A stretch of 6,297 nucleotides of DNA from Bacteroidales bacterium (GTDB taxonomy: Bacteria; Bacteroidota; Bacteroidia; Bacteroidales; Paludibacteraceae): positions 1 through 6,297 of the forward strand of contig JAGHSG010000062.1 of the NCBI GenBank assembly GCA_018066005.1. Reading direction: 5' to 3'. Shown here in pieces: positions 1-5,201 of this stretch. Both the position numbers and the translations under genes were made by a program. Every line of letters starts with the position of its first letter. Position 1 is the stretch's first letter. The notes under the pieces were generated by a model. The model searched no databases and was not told where the DNA came from. It saw only the letters and a list, made by a program, of their open reading frames with translations.

Positions 1-23
1 ACACCGACAATTCTTATAGCCAT
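1..23 (-). CDS. rpsM: 30S ribosomal protein S13 (uS13), N-terminal fragment
   Basis: Only the first seven codons and two bases of an eighth lie in the window; the rest runs off the low-coordinate edge. Read on the minus strand they give M-A-I-R-I-V-G followed by a partial GT- (Val) codon. This matches the usual S13 start (M-A-R/I-I-x-G-V), and S13 is the gene expected after rpmJ. S13 sits in the head of the 30S subunit and contacts the P-site tRNA and the 50S subunit. The ATG is preceded by an AT-rich 46-base spacer with no Shine-Dalgarno sequence. The call rests on a very short peptide plus gene order, but both agree. Confidence 0.88.
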
Positions 24-69
24 AATTATTTACTTTGGGATTAATTAAATTGTTTCCAAACTGAACGCG

Positions 70-186
70 TTATCCCTGACGCATTTTCATTTTGGGTTCT
101 TTTTTGTTAATAACATAAAGCTTACCTTTGCGGCGTACAATCTTGCAATCCGCATTGCGCTTCTTAATACTTGCTCTAACTTTCAT
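70..186 (-). CDS. rpmJ: 50S ribosomal protein L36 (bL36), zinc-ligand-poor form
   Basis: A 38-residue protein beginning MKVRASIKKRN and ending KMKMRQG. It aligns without gaps to E. coli L36 as I recall it, including the shared MKVRAS start, the central CKIV and the RQG end. L36 is a small protein of the 50S subunit that binds 23S rRNA. The canonical protein binds zinc through Cys11, Cys14, Cys27 and His33. Here those positions are Asn11, Cys14, Asn27 and Met33, so only one ligand remains and zinc binding is very unlikely. The basic, RNA-binding character is kept. It lies 21 bases after infA, the usual position in Bacteroidetes. The ATG is preceded by an A-rich stretch with no Shine-Dalgarno sequence. 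The gene is intact and of normal length. Confidence 0.97.
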   Translation of the reverse strand: MKVRASIKKRNADCKIVRRKGKLYVINKKEPKMKMRQG

Positions 187-207
187 TGTCTTTAAAGATT
201 TTAGAGT

Positions 208-426
208 TTATTTATATCTGAACGATATTCTTCCACGAGTCAAATCATACGGACTCATCTCCACCTTTACACGGTCACCCGGTAAAATCTTGATATAATG
301 CATACGCATCTTACCTGAGATGTTCGCAATGATAACATGACCACTTTCCAGTTGTACGCGGAACATAGCATTGGATAATGCCTCTGTGATGGTTCCGTCA
401 ACCTCTATTGCATCTTGTTTTGCCAT
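208..426 (-). CDS. infA: Translation initiation factor IF-1
   Basis: A 72-residue protein of the normal IF-1 length. IF-1 is a single OB-fold protein that binds the 30S A site during initiation and works with IF-2 and IF-3 to select the initiator tRNA. Family hallmarks are visible: MAKQDAIEVDGTITEAL at the N-terminus, a central F-R-V-Q-L-E-S-G-H (22-30), I-S-G-K-M-R (36-41) and a C-terminal P-Y-D-L-T-R-G-R-I-S-F-R (59-70). Its ATG lies two bases after the map stop codon, so its translation is probably coupled to map. No Shine-Dalgarno sequence precedes it. Nothing in the protein looks altered. Confidence 0.98.
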   Translation of the reverse strand: MAKQDAIEVDGTITEALSNAMFRVQLESGHVIIANISGKMRMHYIKILPGDRVKVEMSPYDLTRGRISFRYK

Positions 427-428
427 AA

Positions 429-1214
429 CTAAATAAATCTATCTTTTAATACTTGTTGAATATAGTCGAATGTGGATAATATATCCGCCTTACCGTTGCG
501 CACGCATACACTTAATTCATAATGTGCGGCAGGCTTGCGGTCTGCTGTACGGGCTGTCCACCCGTCGTCCTCCAAGATAACGTTCTTACGCCCCATCAGA
601 ATCATCGGTTCAATGGCAAGCGTCATACCCGATTTGAGAACAATACCGTTTCCGCGACGACCGTAGTTGCAAACCTCAGGATCTTCGTGCATATCACGAC
701 CTATCCCGTGACCCACATACTCGCGGCACACCGAATAACCGGCTTTCTCTGCATGGTTTTGAATAGCGAAACCTATATCACCCAAACGGCGACCGGTCAC
801 GGCCTGTTCAATACCCAGGTATAAACATTCTTTGGTTGTCTTCATCAGGCGCATCACATCATCGCTGACGTTACCTACCGGGAACGTGTATGCCGAGTCG
901 GCATGAAAGCCGTTCAACATTACACAACCGTCCACCGATACAATGTCACCATCCTTCAAGACAACATCCTTAGAGGGAATACCGTGCACAATCTCGCAGT
1001 TAACGGACGTACATAGCGTAGCAGGATAACCTTCGTAACCCAAACAAGAGGGGACACCTCCGTGGTCGCAAATAAAATCATGCGCTATTCGGTCCAATTC
1101 AGCTGTTGTCACCCCCGGGGCAATGGCTTTGGCTACTTCGCCATAAGCCATGCCAAGGAGTTGATTGCTTTTGCGCAGGAGCTCGACTTCTTCGTCTGTC
1201 TTAAGATAGATCAT
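429..1214 (-). CDS. map: Methionine aminopeptidase, type I
   Basis: A 261-residue cytosolic metalloprotease that removes the N-terminal methionine from nascent proteins when the second residue is small. The length matches the bacterial type I family (about 250-265), with no N-terminal extension or type II insertion. The pita-bread fold metal ligands can be assigned by alignment to the E. coli enzyme: Asp95 (in S-V-D-G), Asp106 (in H-A-D-S), His169 (in G-H-G-I-G-R), Glu202 (in I-E-P) and Glu233 (in H-Y-E). The substrate-contacting histidines are His77 (V-H-G-I-P) and His176 (M-H-E-D-P). All are present, so it should be active. It starts two bases after the secY stop codon and ends two bases before infA, which suggests tight translational coupling. 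Many bacteria have adk between secY and map; here it is absent, as is usual in Bacteroidetes. Confidence 0.97.
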   Translation of the reverse strand: MIYLKTDEEVELLRKSNQLLGMAYGEVAKAIAPGVTTAELDRIAHDFICDHGGVPSCLGYEGYPATLCTSVNCEIVHGIPSKDVVLKDGDIVSVDGCVMLNGFHADSAYTFPVGNVSDDVMRLMKTTKECLYLGIEQAVTGRRLGDIGFAIQNHAEKAGYSVCREYVGHGIGRDMHEDPEVCNYGRRGNGIVLKSGMTLAIEPMILMGRKNVILEDDGWTARTADRKPAAHYELSVCVRNGKADILSTFDYIQQVLKDRFI

Positions 1215-1216
1215 AC

Positions 1217-2560
1217 TTAATAAGCCATAGCACCCGAACGACCCTTGATACGCATGCCGCCTTCAAAGAAGCCGTCATAGTGACGCATCAACAGGTGCGA
1301 TTCGATTTGTTGCAATGTATCCAAGATAACACCTACCATAATCAGCAATGATGTACCACCAAAGAACTGTGCAAAGCTCATCGACACACCAAACAGGCGT
1401 GCAAATGCGGGAAGCACGGCGATGATAGCCAACAATATACTGCCGGGCAGCGTGATACGGGACATAATGGTATCAATATACTCAGCCGTCTTCTTACCGG
1501 GTTTAACACCGGGGATGAAACCGTTGTTCAACTTCAGGTTCTCTGCCATTTGAACAGGGTTGATAATAATCGCGGTGTAGAAATAGGTGAAGGCGATAAT
1601 GAGTATAGCAAATACTACGTTATATCCAAACGAGTTGTTATCCATAAAGGTACGTACCCACCAACTGGAACCGTCTGCACGGAAGCCGGCAAGTGCAATA
1701 GGAATAAACATGATAGCTTGTGCAAAGATGATAGGCATCACGTTAGCGGCATTCACTTTCAAAGGAATGTACTGACGCACTCCACCATACTGTTTATTAC
1801 CCATGACACGCTTAGCGTATTGTACAGGCAGTTTGCGAGTTCCTTGTACCAACAAGATGGCGAACGCGAAGACCAGCAACAGGATAATGATCTCAGCCAC
1901 AAAGACAACAAGACCACCACCTACGTCGTTCAAACGCGACGAGAACTCTTGAACCAGAGCACCGGGGAAACGGGCAATAATACCAATCAAGATGATGAAG
2001 GAAATACCATTTCCAACACCACGGTCGGTAATACGCTCACCTAACCACATCACAAACATTGAACCTGCGCACAGGATGATGGTGGATGAGATGGTAAACC
2101 AGTTCATACCGATAGCAAGCGACTGACCGGCTTGAGCCATTTGAACGCTCAAGTTCACCAAGTAACTCGGGCCTTGGAACAGCAGAATGGCGACGGTCAG
2201 ATAGCGGGTAATCTGGTTCATCTTCTGACGGCCGGACTCACCTTCTTTTTGCATCTTCTGGAAATAAGGTACGGCAATTGTGAGCAATTGCACTACGATA
2301 CTGGCAGAGATGTAGGGCATAATACCCAAGGCGAATACAGAGGCGTTAGAGAACGCACCGCCGGAGAACATATCCAGAAGGGCCATCAAACCACCAGCTG
2401 TCTGTCCTTTTAAGGCAGTCAGGGCTGTCGGGTCGATACCGGGAAGAACGATAAACGAACCGAAACGATAGATGAGCACGAACAAAATCGTGGTCAACAA
2501 ACGATTGCGGAGGTCTTCTATCTTCCAGATATTTTGGATTGTTTCAATAAATTTACGCAT
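1217..2560 (-). CDS. secY: Protein translocase subunit SecY
   Basis: A 447-residue inner-membrane protein, the channel-forming subunit of SecYEG, which passes unfolded proteins from SecA or the ribosome across or into the membrane. Ten hydrophobic segments can be read at roughly 20-40, 73-100, 117-137, 155-175, 183-200, 215-240, 270-292, 312-335, 370-390 and 397-415. The plug region lies near 60-75 (L-L-D-M-F-S-G-G-A-F). Family motifs include G-E-R-I-T-D-R-G-V-G-N-G-I-S-F (174-188), the ribosome- and SecA-contacting loop R-K-L-P-V-Q-Y-A-K-R (242-251), and G-F-I-P-G-V-K-P-G-K-K-T-A-E-Y-I-D (347-363). In the last motif Lys353 stands where E. coli has Arg357. The C-terminus ends in R-I-K-G-R-S-G-A-M-A-Y. 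It follows rplO by 12 bases, and no Shine-Dalgarno sequence is seen. Confidence 0.98.
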   Translation of the reverse strand: MRKFIETIQNIWKIEDLRNRLLTTILFVLIYRFGSFIVLPGIDPTALTALKGQTAGGLMALLDMFSGGAFSNASVFALGIMPYISASIVVQLLTIAVPYFQKMQKEGESGRQKMNQITRYLTVAILLFQGPSYLVNLSVQMAQAGQSLAIGMNWFTISSTIILCAGSMFVMWLGERITDRGVGNGISFIILIGIIARFPGALVQEFSSRLNDVGGGLVVFVAEIIILLLVFAFAILLVQGTRKLPVQYAKRVMGNKQYGGVRQYIPLKVNAANVMPIIFAQAIMFIPIALAGFRADGSSWWVRTFMDNNSFGYNVVFAILIIAFTYFYTAIIINPVQMAENLKLNNGFIPGVKPGKKTAEYIDTIMSRITLPGSILLAIIAVLPAFARLFGVSMSFAQFFGGTSLLIMVGVILDTLQQIESHLLMRHYDGFFEGGMRIKGRSGAMAY

Positions 2561-2572
2561 AACCGTTGTTTA

Positions 2573-3019
2573 TTAGATTTTTTCAATTGTACCACCGGCA
2601 GCGGTAATAGCTGCTTCTGCGCTCTTGGAGAAAGCGTTAGCTTTAACCGTGAGTTTAGCGGTAAGGGTACCTGTACCGAGGATCTTAACCAACATCGTCT
2701 TGTTGATAAAACCGGCCTCGAACAACTCGGGTAAACCGATCACTTCAAGTTTCTTGCTTTCAGCAAGTTGTTGAAGTATATTCAGGTTGATGGCCTTATA
2801 CTCAACACGATTAATGTTCTTAAATCCAAATTTCGGCAAACGACGCTGCATAGGCATCTGACCACCTTCGAAACCAATTTTCTTGGAATAACCCGAACGT
2901 GATTGAGCACCTTTAGCACCGCGTGTGGAGGTTCCACCGAGACCCGAACCGGCACCACGACCGATACGTTTAGCGGTTTTTACGGAACCTGCAGCCGGAG
3001 TTAAATTATGTAATTCCAT
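2573..3019 (-). CDS. rplO: 50S ribosomal protein L15 (uL15)
   Basis: A 148-residue protein of typical L15 length. L15 binds 23S rRNA and is a late-assembly protein of the 50S subunit. The glycine- and arginine-rich N-terminal extension is clear (residues 19-42, with R-I-G-R-G-x-G-S-G-x-G-G-T). It is followed by the conserved F-E-G-G-Q-M-P-M-Q-R-R-L-P-K-x-G-F (50-66). The C-terminal globular part carries the L-G-x-G-x-L motif (114-119) and ends A-A-G-G-T-I-E-K-I. It sits between rpmD (18 bases upstream) and secY (12 bases downstream), the standard order. No Shine-Dalgarno sequence precedes the ATG. Confidence 0.98.
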   Translation of the reverse strand: MELHNLTPAAGSVKTAKRIGRGAGSGLGGTSTRGAKGAQSRSGYSKKIGFEGGQMPMQRRLPKFGFKNINRVEYKAINLNILQQLAESKKLEVIGLPELFEAGFINKTMLVKILGTGTLTAKLTVKANAFSKSAEAAITAAGGTIEKI

Positions 3020-3037
3020 AATGCTTCAGTAATTTAA

Positions 3038-3214
3038 TTAGTCAATAACTTTTACCAAGTGTTTAACATTCTCTACCATACCTAAAATAGCGGGGGTATC
3101 TTCGTGCTCAACAACTTGATTCATTTTCTTCAGACCGAGGGCCTGCATGGTCAGTTTCTGATTCTTCGTGCATTTGATGATGCTGCGAACTTGTTGAATT
3201 TTAATCTTAGCCAT
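3038..3214 (-). CDS. rpmD: 50S ribosomal protein L30 (uL30)
   Basis: A 58-residue protein beginning MAKIKIQQVRSIIK and ending NVKHLVKVID, the normal length for bacterial L30. L30 binds 23S rRNA in the 50S subunit. Diagnostic features are the K-I-K-I-x-Q-x-R-S start, the L-G-L-K-K-M-N-Q-V-V-E segment (26-36) and E-D-T-P-A-I-L-G-M (38-46), which matches the E-D-T-P-A-I-R-G-M of E. coli closely. It lies between rpsE and rplO, as in other spc operons, with spacers of 13 and 18 bases. The region before the ATG is AT-rich without a Shine-Dalgarno sequence, unlike the rpsE start just upstream. Confidence 0.97.
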   Translation of the reverse strand: MAKIKIQQVRSIIKCTKNQKLTMQALGLKKMNQVVEHEDTPAILGMVENVKHLVKVID

Positions 3215-3227
3215 AGTTTAATGAATT

Positions 3228-3734
3228 TTAACCGTTAAACACTACATCCATACTTACACCACGATTTTGGGCTACTTGACGAGCGTCACGCATTTCACCG
3301 AGGGCGAGGATGGTGGCTTTTACCAAGTTGTGGGGGTTAGAACTACCTTTGGCCTTAGCCAGAATGTCCGTGATACCGGCACTCTCCAATACGGCACGCA
3401 TAGCACCACCGGCCTTAACACCGGTACCGTGAGTAGCGGGTTGGAGATATACACGAGCACCGCCGAACTTCGTGTACTGCTCGTGAGGAACAGTACCTTT
3501 CAGGACAGGCACTTGGATCAAATTTTTCTTAGCAGACTCAGTACCTTTTTGGATAGCGGCTTGAACCTCACCGGCCTTACCTAAGCCCCAACCAACGATA
3601 CCATTTTCATTACCGACAACCACGATGGCTGCAAAGGTCATCGTACGACCACCTTTGGTAACCTTTGTTACGCGGTTTACTGCGACGAGGCGCTCCTTGA
3701 GCTCCAGGTCTTGTGTTGTTTTTACTCGATTCAT
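3228..3734 (-). CDS. rpsE: 30S ribosomal protein S5 (uS5)
   Basis: A 168-residue protein of the 30S body. S5 takes part in decoding accuracy and lies at the mRNA entry tunnel. The N-terminal double-stranded-RNA-binding-type domain spans about 10-75 (E-R-L-V-A-V-N-R-V-T-K-V-T-K-G-G-R, then G-W-G-L-G-K-A-x-E-V). The C-terminal domain spans about 85-155 (H-G-T-G-V-K-A-G-G-A-M-R, G-S-S-N-P-H-N-L-V-K-A). The frame remains open further upstream to a GTG at 3771-3773. I chose the ATG at 3732-3734 because it has a strong Shine-Dalgarno AAGGAG eight bases before it, avoids overlap with rplR, and gives the expected S5 start near N-R-V-K. The gene follows rplR with a 16-base spacer. Confidence 0.96.
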   Translation of the reverse strand: MNRVKTTQDLELKERLVAVNRVTKVTKGGRTMTFAAIVVVGNENGIVGWGLGKAGEVQAAIQKGTESAKKNLIQVPVLKGTVPHEQYTKFGGARVYLQPATHGTGVKAGGAMRAVLESAGITDILAKAKGSSNPHNLVKATILALGEMRDARQVAQNRGVSMDVVFNG

Positions 3735-3742
3735 AATACTGG

Positions 3743-3748
3743 CTCCTT
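3743..3748 (-). promoter_or_regulatory. Shine-Dalgarno sequence of rpsE
   Basis: The minus strand reads AAGGAG here, eight bases before the rpsE ATG and directly after the rplR stop codon. It matches the anti-Shine-Dalgarno end of 16S rRNA. It fixes the rpsE start at 3734 and is unusual because most starts in this window have no such site. Confidence 0.85.
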
Positions 3749-3750
3749 TT

Positions 3751-4095
3751 TTAGAATTTGAGACCAGCCTCACGAGCTGCGTCTGCTAATGTTTGTACGC
3801 GACCATGATAGAGGTAACCGTTACGGTCAAATACTACCGTTTCAACGCCTGCAGCCTTAGCAGCTTCAGCGATGGCAGCACCAACTTTCTTGGCTTTCTC
3901 TGTTTTGGTCATTTTATCCTTGATGTTCAGCGACGAAGCACTGGCAAGGGTTACACCCTTAACATCATCAATTACTTGAGCATAAATCTGGCAGTTCGAA
4001 CGGAATACAGTCAGACGAGGTTGCTCTGCGGTACCGGATATTTTGGTACGAATGGAAGCTTTAATCTTAGCTCTTCTTGCAATTTTCTTATCCAT
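3751..4095 (-). CDS. rplR: 50S ribosomal protein L18 (uL18)
   Basis: A 114-residue protein of typical bacterial L18 length. L18 binds 5S rRNA and, with L5, anchors it in the central protuberance of the 50S subunit. The basic N-terminus (M-D-K-K-I-A-R-R-A-K-I-K-A-S-I-R) is followed by P-R-L-T-V-F-R-S-N (26-34). The conserved C-terminal motif F-D-R-N-G-Y-L-Y-H-G-R-V (89-100) leads into L-A-D-A-A-R-E-A-G-L-K-F. The gene lies between rplF and rpsE, with 17- and 16-base spacers that each contain a Shine-Dalgarno sequence. Its 5S partner protein L5 is encoded in the same operon. Confidence 0.98.
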   Translation of the reverse strand: MDKKIARRAKIKASIRTKISGTAEQPRLTVFRSNCQIYAQVIDDVKGVTLASASSLNIKDKMTKTEKAKKVGAAIAEAAKAAGVETVVFDRNGYLYHGRVQTLADAAREAGLKF

Positions 4096-4102
4096 AACTT
4101 AT

Positions 4103-4107
4103 TCCTT
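4103..4107 (-). promoter_or_regulatory. Shine-Dalgarno sequence of rplR
   Basis: The minus strand reads AAGGA (within GAAAGGAA), seven bases before the rplR ATG and inside the 17-base spacer after the rplF stop. It is weaker than the sites of rplF and rpsE but at the same spacing. Confidence 0.75.
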
Positions 4108-4112
4108 TCTTA

Positions 4113-4673
4113 TTATTTAGCTGCCGACTTACCGGCTTTACGACGAACTACCTCACCCAGGAAGAGTACACCTTTACCCTTATAAGGTTCGGGCTTACGG
4201 AAGGTACGTATCTTGGCGCAAATTTGACCAAGCAGTTGCTTGTCTGCGCACTCCAACATAACGAGAGGATCTTGGTTACGCTCAGCCTTAACCTCTACTT
4301 TAACTTCCTTGGGAAGTTGCATATAGATAGGGTGCGTATAGCCAAGTGTGAAGTTCAGTGTGTTGGGGGTTTGAGCCATTTCAACACGGAAACCTACACC
4401 ATGCAGTTGCAGGGTAGCTTTGTAACCTTCACTTACACCATAAGCCATATTGTGAATAAGAGCACGGTAAAGACCGTGATTAGCACGCATCTGTTTCTCA
4501 TCATTAGGACGAGTAACGGTGCATACAGCGCCTTCTACTTGAACGGTGATGGCGGGATCGACTTTCTGAGAAAGTTCACCTTTGGGACCTTTGACGGTCA
4601 CTACATTTTCGGAGCTAACTGCTACGGTAACGCCGGCAGGAATAGCGATGGGTAATTTACCAATTCTTGACAT
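4113..4673 (-). CDS. rplF: 50S ribosomal protein L6 (uL6)
   Basis: A 186-residue protein of the 50S subunit near the factor-binding site; it contacts the sarcin-ricin loop region of 23S rRNA. Two repeated L6 domains can be seen. The first runs from M-S-R-I-G-K-L-P-I-x-I-P-x-G-V with V-K-G-P-K-G-E-L (27-34) to about residue 80. The second contains G-V-G-F-R-V (92-97), L-G-Y-T-H-P-I (110-116) and the signature P-E-P-Y-K-G-K-G-V (161-169) followed by G-E-V-V-R-R-K-A-G-K. The frame is open upstream to a GTG at 4716-4718 inside rpsH. The ATG at 4671-4673 is chosen because the canonical MSRIGK start follows it and an excellent Shine-Dalgarno sequence precedes it. The spacer from rpsH is 16 bases. 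Confidence 0.97.
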   Translation of the reverse strand: MSRIGKLPIAIPAGVTVAVSSENVVTVKGPKGELSQKVDPAITVQVEGAVCTVTRPNDEKQMRANHGLYRALIHNMAYGVSEGYKATLQLHGVGFRVEMAQTPNTLNFTLGYTHPIYMQLPKEVKVEVKAERNQDPLVMLECADKQLLGQICAKIRTFRKPEPYKGKGVLFLGEVVRRKAGKSAAK

Positions 4674-4679
4674 AACTAA

Positions 4680-4687
4680 TCCTCCTT
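4680..4687 (-). promoter_or_regulatory. Shine-Dalgarno sequence of rplF
   Basis: The minus strand reads AAGGAGGA, six bases before the rplF ATG and just after the rpsH stop codon. This is close to a perfect complement of the CCUCC anti-Shine-Dalgarno core. It is the strongest such site in the window and fixes the rplF start at 4673. Confidence 0.9.
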
Positions 4688-4689
4688 CA

Positions 4690-5085
4690 TTAATATACGT
4701 AACAAATAACCTCACCACCCAACTTCAGGCCGGCAGCCTCTTTGTTGGTCATCACACCTTTGGAGGTGCTCAAGATGGCGATACCCAAACCGTTCAATAC
4801 GCGAGGCATCTCACGATAGCCTACATACTGACGCAAACCGGGGGTCGATACACGTTGTAAACTCTTGATGGCGTTAACTTTGTTAACCGGATCATACTTC
4901 AAAGCAACCTTAATGGTACCTTGAGGGCCATCTTCCACGAACTTGTAAGAGAGGATATAACCTTTCTCGAACAAGATACGCGTGATCTCTTTCTTCAGAT
5001 TCGAAGCAGGCACTTCCACTACACGGTGGCCGGCTTTGATTGCATTTCTCAAACGAGTGAGATAATCTGCGATTGGATCTGTCAT
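4690..5085 (-). CDS. rpsH: 30S ribosomal protein S8 (uS8)
   Basis: A 131-residue protein, normal for S8. S8 is a primary 16S rRNA-binding protein that recognises helix 21 and helps to assemble the 30S platform. In E. coli it is also the translational repressor of the spc operon. The N-terminus M-T-D-P-I-A-D-Y-L-T-R-L-R-N-A is canonical. The C-terminal RNA-binding motif S-T-S-K-G-V-M-T-N-K-E-A (106-117) and the G-G-E-V-I-C-Y-V ending are present. It is preceded by the longest gap in the window, 116 bases with two predicted RNA hairpins, and by an A-rich stretch (AAAAACAACAAAACA) right before the ATG with no Shine-Dalgarno sequence. Coupling to rpsN translation is therefore unlikely, and S8 may be initiated and regulated separately. 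Confidence 0.98.
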   Translation of the reverse strand: MTDPIADYLTRLRNAIKAGHRVVEVPASNLKKEITRILFEKGYILSYKFVEDGPQGTIKVALKYDPVNKVNAIKSLQRVSTPGLRQYVGYREMPRVLNGLGIAILSTSKGVMTNKEAAGLKLGGEVICYVY

Positions 5086-5107
5086 TGTTTTGTTGTTTTT
5101 AAAATTA

Positions 5108-5122
5108 TCAGGACTGTCCTGA
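5108..5122 (-). repeat. Perfect 15-base inverted repeat, second hairpin of the rpsH leader
   Basis: The transcript reads UCAGGACAGUCCUGA: seven-base arms around one central base, or a six-bp stem with a three-base loop in RNA. It ends 22 bases before the rpsH ATG. It is followed by UAAUUUUAAAAAC, a poor U-tract, so it is not a convincing intrinsic terminator. Being a perfect palindrome it could also be a protein-binding DNA site, although it lies inside the transcribed operon. Confidence 0.6.
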
Positions 5123-5158
5123 CATTATTTAATAATTAAGTTATTTTAGCCGGACTAC

Positions 5159-5188
5159 TTGGACATTCCGGTTGCCCGGAACATCCAA
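5159..5188 (-). repeat. GNRA-capped 13-bp hairpin in the rpsH leader
   Basis: In the transcript, six Watson-Crick pairs (UUCCGG with CCGGAA) close a GCAA tetraloop. Below them is a tandem UG/UG step that pairs as U-G and G-U wobbles, then five more pairs (UUGGA with UCCAA). On the opposite strand the wobbles would be C-A mismatches, so the full stem forms only in RNA made in the direction of the operon. It starts 13 bases after the rpsN stop codon and has no U-tract behind it, so it is not a standard terminator. Confidence 0.65.
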
Positions 5189-5201
5189 TAATCCACGCTT
5201 T

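Larger units (their letters stand above)
5086..5201 (-). promoter_or_regulatory. Candidate structured RNA leader upstream of rpsH
   Basis: This is the 116-base non-coding gap between the rpsN stop and the rpsH start, far longer than any other spacer here (2-46 bases). In transcript order it holds a 13-bp hairpin with a GNRA tetraloop (5188-5159), a linker with a second copy of UCCGG (5154-5150), an AU-rich stretch (about 5147-5123) with only weak self-pairing, a second hairpin (5122-5108), and an A-rich unstructured stretch ending at the rpsH ATG. The layout resembles a cis-acting mRNA element more than degraded spacer. A natural hypothesis is control of rpsH and downstream genes by a ribosomal protein such as S8, but no binding site can be proven from the sequence. 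Alternatives are an RNA-processing site, an attenuator, or an inserted palindromic repeat. Confidence 0.5.

Noticed and set aside
34..60. Possible hairpin before rpsM (UUUGG paired with CCAAA, about 17-base loop) and an embedded TTAATTAA palindrome
   Set aside because: Only five pairs with a large AT-rich loop; expected by chance in a 46-base AT-rich spacer and not comparable to the rpsH leader hairpin.
24..69. Bacteroidetes-type promoter (-33 TTTG, -7 TAnnTTTG) before rpsM
   Set aside because: A TTTG occurs, but no TAnnTTTG lies at the right distance; co-transcription with rpmJ is simpler.
3735..3773. Upstream GTG extension of rpsE by 13 codons
   Set aside because: It would overlap the end of rplR, lacks similarity to S5, and the internal ATG has a strong Shine-Dalgarno sequence.
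4674..4718. Upstream GTG extension of rplF by 15 codons
   Set aside because: It overlaps the end of rpsH, and the canonical MSRIGK start with AAGGAGGA before it lies at 4673.
5124..5136. AU-only inverted repeat attatt-t-aataat between the two leader hairpins
   Set aside because: Five or six A-U pairs in a low-complexity AT stretch are weak and likely by chance.
5166..5181. Resemblance of GGGCAACC in the hairpin tip to GGGCUCAACC in 16S helix 21, the S8-binding helix
   Set aside because: The match is short and lies in the distal loop, whereas S8 contacts the lower internal-loop core of helix 21, which I cannot find in the leader. It does not by itself support S8 binding.
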